Part shown: positions 34,127 through 38,627 of the stretch, piece after piece
Layout: the number at the start of each line of letters is the position of its first letter
How positions within the stretch are numbered: position 1 is the first letter of the stretch
Translations under genes and position numbers: made by a program
DNA from: JAGOSP01 sp964428075
Lineage (GTDB): Bacteria; Patescibacteriota; Minisyncoccia; Moranbacterales; UBA1568
Length of the DNA stretch: 38,627 nt
Direction: 5' to 3'
NCBI GenBank assembly: GCA_964428075.1
Contig: CAYRWQ010000006.1
Span: 1 to 38,627, forward strand
Notes under the pieces: generated by a model
Database searches by the model: none
What the model saw: only the letters and a program-made list of their open reading frames with translations
What the model was told of the DNA's origin: nothing

Positions 34127-34651
34127 TCAGACTTTGGAAGCACTGCTTCCCAGGGTTCTTGAGCGCGAGGTGCCGCGAGGCCTCTCTCCCTGTGCGGGTG
34201 GTATGTCCGTCTCAATCATCGACACATGGCTCCTCCTTTCACTTGGTTGATTTCTAGAAACGGCGATCATGAGCACAAGCATTGCAGGCTGCGAAGGAAA
34301 TTCTCGACAGTAAGTCAAAGCCATTTGTTTCCCGCCTAATCCGGAGAAAAACGAGGTATGCCCAAACTGTAACTCGAGGTCATCGTCGCCGTATGATTGG
34401 CAGATATGTTCAATCGTCTGGGCCGAAACAGCGTTGTCCACAGGTTTCACATCGAGGGCGGCGAGGACTAAAATAATGCCACGATAAGCCACAAATAGCA
34501 CGATGTCGCCGTCAGTCCCTGCAACTTCATTGGCTCGAATCAAGAAACGAGCATTATACCTGTATCTGGCAGCATCCCGCATATCTGCCACAAACTCCGG
34601 CTTCTCAAAAAGAGCCTGGAGATGTTTTGCTACGAATATACCGCTATTCAT
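34127..34651 (-). CDS. Hypothetical protein (174 aa)
   Basis: No family is recognised. The product is a mostly soluble protein. The N-terminal 110 residues mix helix and strand (IFVAKHLQALFEKPEF, FLIRANEVAGTDGDIVLFVAYRGIILVLAAL). The last 45 residues are rich in Arg, Ser and Pro and look disordered. Coding is supported by a clear AGGAG Shine-Dalgarno placed correctly before the ATG, a consensus TTGACA promoter upstream and a hairpin after the stop. It is a single-gene unit divergent from gltX. Its transcription signals differ from those of neighbouring core genes. Confidence 0.65.
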   Translation of the reverse strand: MNSGIFVAKHLQALFEKPEFVADMRDAARYRYNARFLIRANEVAGTDGDIVLFVAYRGIILVLAALDVKPVDNAVSAQTIEHICQSYGDDDLELQFGHTSFFSGLGGKQMALTYCREFPSQPAMLVLMIAVSRNQPSERRSHVSMIETDIPPAQGERPRGTSRSRTLGSSASKV

Positions 34652-34724
34652 GGTGACTTCTCCTTTTCCTAACGAAAAAAGTGCTGTAACTGACTCGAAA
34701 ATTTTCTAAAGAACTTAGTTTGAA

Positions 34725-34753
34725 ATTTTGCTCTTAAATTAACATTTTGTCAA
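34725..34753 (-). promoter_or_regulatory. Promoter of the minus-strand 174-aa gene
   Basis: A perfect TTGACA (minus strand, 34753-34748), a 17-base spacer and CAAAAT (34730-34725) form a promoter. It is back to back with the gltX promoter; the two -35 boxes are separated by three bases. Confidence 0.6.
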
Positions 34754-34756
34754 TAC

Positions 34757-34785
34757 TTGATTAATGGCTTCAAAAAGGGGATAAT
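34757..34785 (+). promoter_or_regulatory. gltX promoter
   Basis: TTGATT (34757-34762), a 17-base spacer and GATAAT (34780-34785) form a promoter with about 30 bases of leader before ATG 34822. Confidence 0.6.
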
Positions 34786-34821
34786 GCAGAAACTGATGAA
34801 TCTTCTCCTGATATATTGTTT

Positions 34822-36342
34822 ATGACTCACCGTATCCGTACCCGTTTCGCTCCGTCACCGACCGGTTCTTTGCATGTCGGTGGACTGCGCACCGCCCTCT
34901 ATAGCTATCTGTTTGCCAAAAATCAGGGGGGTGATTTTGTGTTGCGTATCGAAGACACCGATCAAAAACGCCTCGTCTCAGGCGCGACCGAAGGCCTGGT
35001 TTCGGTTTTAGAAACTATTGGTCTCTTTTGTGACGAAGGGTTCAGGCTCCGTGAAGGAGTCTGTGAGCAGCACGGAAATCATGGGCCATACATCCAATCC
35101 GAACGACTCCTTCTCTATCAGCAATATGCAAGCGAGCTCGTGGACAGAGGACTGGCCTATCACTGTTTTTGTTCAGCAGAGCGTTTGACGGAAATGCGTG
35201 AGATTCAGATTGCAGCCAAACGGGCACCGCGTTACGATCGCCACTGCCTCTCCCTGGCACCATCGGAGGTCGAAACAAGAAAAACGGCCGGTGAGGCATC
35301 TGTGATCCGTTTCCGCATTCCGGATGACCGCAATATCGAGTTCACTGATCTTATCCGTGGCACAGTGAAATTCCATACGCGGGATATGGACGATCAGGTC
35401 ATCATCAAATCGGACGGCTTCCCAACATACCATCTGGCCGTGGTGGTGGACGATCATTTTATGGAAATCACGCATGTCATCCGCGGGGAAGAATGGCTCC
35501 CTTCGACTCCGAAGCATATATTGATTTACGAGGCTTTCGGATGGCAGCCGACCGTATTCGCTCATCTGCCGCTTCTCCTCAATCCAGACAAATCGAAACT
35601 CTCCAAACGACAGGGAGATGTGACAGTGGAGGATTATCTTGCCAAGGGGTATCTGAAAGAAGCGCTGATCAATTTTGTGGCTCTGCTCGGATGGAACCCC
35701 GGCCAGGGAGAAACGCAAGAGGTTTTCACCCTTGCCGAACTGAGAGAAAAATTCGATCTCGCCAAAGTAAACAAAGCCGGAGCCGTTTTTGATATCAAAA
35801 AACTCGACTGGATGAACGCGGAGTATATTAAACGGGCAGATATCGATTCCCTGTTCGCACGACTCAAAACGGGAAATTTTCTGAAGAAAGGATTAGTCCG
35901 TCAAGCCCCGGACTTCATGCGGACAGAGGCCTCTCTCAAGCGGGTTTTGACAATAGAGCAGGACCGTCTCGCGAAACTCTCGGAATTCGGAGAACAAAAT
36001 CCGTTCTTTTTTACCGAAGCCATAGCATACGATACCGATCTTCTCCGCTGGAAAGAAAATACACTGGCTCTTGCAGGGGAAGCGCTCGGGAAAGCCCGGG
36101 CCATCCTCAGCGCACTCGATGCGCCCACGTGGGAAACGCATGCGGAACTCGAAAGAGTGTTGCTCGAGGCTGCCGGAGACAAGCGGGGTGATTTCTTATG
36201 GCCGTTACGTGTCGCGCTCTCGGGAGCGCAACGTTCGCCTTCACCATTTGATTGTGCCTGGGTGCTCGGAAAAACAATGACACTACAACGTATTGATACC
36301 GCGCTTACAAAGTTGGGACATATAACCTCACAGGAGACTTGA
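34822..36342 (+). CDS. gltX: Glutamyl-tRNA synthetase
   Basis: GluRS charges tRNA-Glu, and in many bacteria also tRNA-Gln for later amidation. The 506-residue protein begins RTRFAPSPTGSLHVGGLRTAL, containing the class I HIGH-type motif (HVGG), then FVLRIEDTDQKR and the KLSKRQGDV (KMSKS-type) motif at about 262-270. An all-helical anticodon-binding half follows. EFTDLIRGTVKFH and HVIRGEEWLPSTPKHILIYEAFGW are typical family stretches. ATG 34822 gives the normal start; a TTG at 34816 is upstream. Whether it is discriminating cannot be read. The DNA here looks richer in GC in the third codon position than the genes before it, noted by eye only. Confidence 0.95.
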   Translation: MTHRIRTRFAPSPTGSLHVGGLRTALYSYLFAKNQGGDFVLRIEDTDQKRLVSGATEGLVSVLETIGLFCDEGFRLREGVCEQHGNHGPYIQSERLLLYQQYASELVDRGLAYHCFCSAERLTEMREIQIAAKRAPRYDRHCLSLAPSEVETRKTAGEASVIRFRIPDDRNIEFTDLIRGTVKFHTRDMDDQVIIKSDGFPTYHLAVVVDDHFMEITHVIRGEEWLPSTPKHILIYEAFGWQPTVFAHLPLLLNPDKSKLSKRQGDVTVEDYLAKGYLKEALINFVALLGWNPGQGETQEVFTLAELREKFDLAKVNKAGAVFDIKKLDWMNAEYIKRADIDSLFARLKTGNFLKKGLVRQAPDFMRTEASLKRVLTIEQDRLAKLSEFGEQNPFFFTEAIAYDTDLLRWKENTLALAGEALGKARAILSALDAPTWETHAELERVLLEAAGDKRGDFLWPLRVALSGAQRSPSPFDCAWVLGKTMTLQRIDTALTKLGHITSQET

Positions 36343-36395
36343 TATACACAACTCGCTCTGCCACGATACAGGGCATGATACTGTGCCGGAATAGA

Positions 36396-36432
36396 AGAAA
36401 AAAGAAAAGCCCTCGGGAAACCTCTGGGCTTT
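36396..36432 (-). terminator. Minus-strand terminator of the 98-aa gene
   Basis: On the minus strand, AAAGCCC and GGGCTTT form a seven-bp stem with a 13-base loop, followed by a T-rich run TTTTCTTTTTT. It lies 24 bases after the stop of the 98-aa gene. It could also slow transcription from gltX. Confidence 0.7.
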
Positions 36433-36455
36433 CATGCTTTCTAACAAATGTTTTA

Positions 36456-36752
36456 CTAGTGATTGTTCCCTGAGTCACTCGCAGAGTCGCCCACCTTTGA
36501 CTGGGCGATCAGCGGCAAAAGAAAGAAACCGGCGACACCAATACACCCGGCAGTCAGGGATCCCCAAAGAAGTGTCCCGCAGGCTTCGCTGAGCGGCTCT
36601 ATCAGCATCCCAATCAGGGCGAGTGATTGCACGTATCTCAGGCATTGATATGCCGCAGGTCGCAAATGGGTATCACTCATGGGCACATTGGACAAATACA
36701 GAGTGACCAGAAGAAAGCAGAGCATACAAAACGGCATGAAACTCCCGGACAT
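36456..36752 (-). CDS. Small membrane protein (98 aa), hypothetical
   Basis: No family is recognised. The 98-residue product has a hydrophobic N-terminal segment (about 4-22), a second (about 40-56) and a third (about 62-82), with a short acidic, Ser/Asn-rich tail. Four cysteines lie in or near the membrane segments. Coding is supported by an AAAGGG ribosome site before the ATG, a TTGACT promoter upstream and a strong terminator downstream. Like the 174-aa gene it is a single-gene unit on the minus strand, placed between two plus-strand core genes. Confidence 0.6.
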   Translation of the reverse strand: MSGSFMPFCMLCFLLVTLYLSNVPMSDTHLRPAAYQCLRYVQSLALIGMLIEPLSEACGTLLWGSLTAGCIGVAGFFLLPLIAQSKVGDSASDSGNNH

Positions 36753-36801
36753 AACGACCCTTTCTCTAAGAAACAGCAGTGGATAATAAAGTACTTTTTA
36801 C

Positions 36802-36830
36802 ATTTAAACATACTAATAAGATTTAGTCAA
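36802..36830 (-). promoter_or_regulatory. Promoter of the minus-strand 98-aa gene
   Basis: TTGACT (minus strand, 36830-36825), a 17-base spacer and TTAAAT (36807-36802) form a promoter. The layout is almost the same as that before the 174-aa gene. Confidence 0.55.
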
Positions 36831-36852
36831 TGTCTAAACGCGTGAACCATGA

Positions 36853-36858
36853 TATACT
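36853..36858 (+). promoter_or_regulatory. -10 box of the M23 peptidase gene, leaderless type
   Basis: TATACT ends eight bases before ATG 36867, predicting a transcript that starts at the start codon. A -35 is not obvious (ATGTCT at 36830-36835 is at the right distance). Confidence 0.5.
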
Positions 36859-36866
36859 ACAGTTGT

Positions 36867-38135
36867 ATGTCACAAAAGAAAAAACTGACTTGTTTTGTAT
36901 GGATGCTACTCATTCTGACCGGAATCTTTTCGGTATCTTTTCCATTCGCGAGCGCTGCTGTTGACACGGAAAATCAAGCCATGCTCAAAGATCGTCAAGA
37001 CCGTCTCAATCAAATAAAGTTAAAGATCAAAGCCTATCAGGAGATCATCGGACTGAAACAGCGCCAGGGAATCACTCTGCAGTCACAAATCGAATCGCTG
37101 GAAGCGCAGGCCGCCAAGTTGGAGTTAGAAATTGGTCAGAATCAAGGACGCATCGAGCAGCTCAGCAACGATATTGATAGCCTCACGCAGCGTATCACAG
37201 AAAAAGAAGAACGTATTCTTATGGAACGCAATCTATTGACCGAATTGATACGTGATGCCTCCGGAGTAACTCACATGGGGCTGGCGCGCCTCCTGACCGT
37301 AACCGATGACGCGGCCAATCTCACTCTCAAAAGTGAGGAGTGGACAATGCAGATGAGTCACCGTCTCAATACCGTACTGGATGATATTCGTATCGCCAAG
37401 GAAGAGATCGAGCACGAGCATATTTTGCTCAGTGCGAAAAAGTCTGAGGCCGACACATTACAAGAGCAACTCGACAAGCAAAGTGATTATCTTGATTCCA
37501 CTAAAAGTTCTAAGGCCACGCTGCTCGTCAAAACCCAAACGGAAATGAAAAAGTACAACACCGTTGTGGATCAATTACAGGATGAGAAAGATGCGATTGA
37601 GAATGAGATTGAATCTCTTGAATCAAGTAAGGTCAGCGAACTCAATCTCAAGGATATGCCGGCCTTCAAGCACGGCCTCCTCAAGTATCCAGTGAAGAGC
37701 ACTGTTTTCTCGCAAGGATACGGGAAAACCGCTTTCGCCAAAAAATCCAAATTTTATGGCAAGTCTGGATTCCACAATGGCCTTGATTTTGCCATGCCAG
37801 TCGGCACAAAAATTCTCGCCGCGGCTGATGGCAAAGTCATCGCGACGGGGAATAATGGTCGCTATGCATATGGCCGATGGATGGCCATTGATCACGGGAA
37901 TGGCATTGTCACTATGTACGGACATCTCAGCGCGTACACGAAATCAAGAGGCGATACAGTACGATCTGGCGACACCATTGCCAAATCAGGCAATACCGGA
38001 AATTCAACCGGCCCGCATCTTCACTTCACCATCTTTTCAGCTAAATCTTTTGAGGTCGTCCCGTCCAAATCTGTGGCAAGCGTCCGGGATATTCCAATCG
38101 GTGCCACTGTCAACCCGAAAAACTATTTGCCGTAA
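36867..38135 (+). CDS. EnvC-like M23 (LytM) peptidase with coiled coil
   Basis: The 422-residue protein has a signal peptide (about 1-31, ending near ASAA). A long coiled coil (about 36-265) is broken by a short helical part. A C-terminal M23 domain (about 285-422) follows. The metal ligands are present: H303 and D307 in HNGLD, and H384-L-H386 in GPHLHF. The enzyme should therefore be an active endopeptidase cutting peptidoglycan cross-links, unlike EnvC, whose LytM domain is inactive. This layout is typical of factors that activate or perform septal wall splitting. ATG 36867 is preferred because of the promoter spacing and signal peptide; ATG 36849 would place an odd MIYYSC in front. A broken Nudix gene follows 19 bases later. 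Confidence 0.92.
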   Translation: MSQKKKLTCFVWMLLILTGIFSVSFPFASAAVDTENQAMLKDRQDRLNQIKLKIKAYQEIIGLKQRQGITLQSQIESLEAQAAKLELEIGQNQGRIEQLSNDIDSLTQRITEKEERILMERNLLTELIRDASGVTHMGLARLLTVTDDAANLTLKSEEWTMQMSHRLNTVLDDIRIAKEEIEHEHILLSAKKSEADTLQEQLDKQSDYLDSTKSSKATLLVKTQTEMKKYNTVVDQLQDEKDAIENEIESLESSKVSELNLKDMPAFKHGLLKYPVKSTVFSQGYGKTAFAKKSKFYGKSGFHNGLDFAMPVGTKILAAADGKVIATGNNGRYAYGRWMAIDHGNGIVTMYGHLSAYTKSRGDTVRSGDTIAKSGNTGNSTGPHLHFTIFSAKSFEVVPSKSVASVRDIPIGATVNPKNYLP

Positions 38136-38153
38136 AATCGTAAACATCATGAT

Positions 38154-38627
38154 ATGCCTGTCATCATTTGCCACGATAAGATAAGGATAATAACCTCTAT
38201 AAGGTACCTTCTGAACAACTGAGCTTTCGTCCTTCGGCCTACGGAGTTATCATCCAGGGGAATCGGATTCTCCTCTCGAAACAATGGGATGGATATGATT
38301 TCCCGGGTAGTGGCGGCAAACTCCACGAAACTATTAAGGAAGCCATTATACGCGAAGTACGCGAAGAAACAGGCTACGATGTTCGTGTGCGGGGGATTTT
38401 GTCTTGCCAATCTTCATTCTTTGCGTTTACGCACCACAAAGAAACGGCTCAGTTTTTTGCCAACACCATTCTTTTGTACTATTTGTGCGAAGTGACCGGT
38501 GGCGAGGCTTCGGTCACAAATCTTGATATCGAAGAAAAACACTACGTCGGTCTGCCAGAATGGATACCTCTTGAGCGAGTCCCCACTCTTCGTTTTTACA
38601 ACTCTATCGACAGTCACACCCTCATCA
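38154..38627 (+). pseudogene. Nudix hydrolase gene, frameshifted near its start and cut by the window edge
   Basis: From about 38186 to the window end, one reading frame encodes a Nudix protein: LSFRPSAYGVIIQ, then LLSKQWDGYDFPGSGGKLHE and the Nudix box core REVREETGY, then LLYYLCEV and EWIPLE. That frame has no ATG, GTG or TTG between its upstream stop (TAA 38177) and the Nudix domain. A good start, ATG 38154 (MPVIICHDK), is in another frame and stops at 38220. Removing one copy of the doubled ATAAG at 38176-38185 joins the two frames into MPVIICHDK-DNNLYKVPSEQ-LSFRPS. The gene is therefore frame-broken here, by mutation, a switchable repeat or a sequence error. The first Gly of the Nudix box is Ser. 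The 3' end is outside the window. Confidence 0.75.
38176..38185 (+). repeat. Tandem ATAAG duplication in the Nudix gene start
   Basis: Two adjacent copies of ATAAG (38176-38180 and 38181-38185) shift the reading frame by +2. A single copy restores an unbroken Nudix protein from ATG 38154. Confidence 0.8.

Noticed and set aside
35173..35718. 181-codon minus-strand frame opposite gltX
   Set aside because: Antisense shadow of gltX without its own signals.
38154..38222. Reading ATG 38154 as an unbroken start of the Nudix protein
   Set aside because: Counting bases shows the frame stops at TGA 38220 because of the doubled ATAAG.
1..38627. Alternative genetic code with TGA read as glycine
   Set aside because: TGA ends secD, pheS, pgk, scpB and others at the expected family lengths.
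1..38627. tRNA genes, CRISPR arrays and insertion sequences
   Set aside because: No cloverleaf with TTCGANTC-type arm, no regularly spaced repeats and no transposase-like frame were seen by reading; a tRNAscan or repeat search could confirm.

Overview
The window reads as a chromosomal segment of a small-genome bacterium of the Patescibacteria / Candidate Phyla Radiation, most likely Parcubacteria-like. This is inferred from gene content and protein form: alanyl-tRNA synthetase without its C-terminal domain, a shortened phosphoglycerate kinase, a PriA-like protein stripped of its ATPase motifs, a SecD carrying a parvulin-like insert, an FtsA-like ATPase next to a large one-pass membrane protein, very tight gene packing, and few Shine-Dalgarno sites before core genes. 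TGA ends many genes (for example secD and pheS), so the code is standard and the TGA-glycine lineages (Gracilibacteria, Absconditabacteria) are excluded. I saw no tRNA, CRISPR array, insertion sequence or prophage.

Layout: (1) 1-3.6 kb: a small orphan gene with its own terminator, then secD-secF and a small basic protein. (2) 3.7-8.5 kb: tyrS, pheS, pheT. (3) 8.5-9.2 kb: rnpB (RNase P RNA) with a promoter and an unusually long 3' hairpin insertion. (4) 9.2-15.4 kb: a surface-glycan block with a polyprenyl-phosphate sugar-1-phosphate transferase, a small holin-like membrane protein, galE, a GT4-type glycosyltransferase and a large polytopic membrane protein. (5) 15.7-18.5 kb: scpB, an S11 D,D-carboxypeptidase and mraY (chromosome segregation and peptidoglycan). 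(6) 18.5-22 kb: pgk, eno and a PfkB-family kinase (lower glycolysis). (7) 22-26 kb: an FtsA-like ATPase, a 668-residue membrane-anchored protein and two small proteins. (8) 26-28.3 kb: alaS, then groES under a clear promoter overlapped by a CIRCE operator. (9) 28.3-32.7 kb on the minus strand: priA-like, def, fmt and a cysteine-less double rhodanese protein, tightly coupled. (10) 32.8-38.6 kb: thpR, a WecG/TagA glycosyltransferase, a minus-strand orphan gene, gltX, a second minus-strand orphan membrane protein, an EnvC-like M23 peptidase, and a Nudix hydrolase gene cut by the window edge and frameshifted at its start by a tandem 5-bp duplication.

How it works together: most genes are essential housekeeping functions (secretion, aminoacylation, tRNA processing, translation initiation and N-terminal maturation, glycolysis, wall synthesis and remodelling). 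The surface-glycan genes and the FtsA-like/membrane-protein pair shape the envelope. Several promoters sit so close to the start codon (8-9 bases from the -10 box to ATG) that leaderless mRNAs are predicted. The three orphan small genes instead carry visible Shine-Dalgarno sequences. The most interesting items are the parvulin-like, apparently circularly permuted insert in SecD, the ATPase-dead PriA-like protein, the leaderless promoter set, the extended rnpB hairpin and the frameshifted Nudix gene. All family assignments come from reading the translations; no database search was run.
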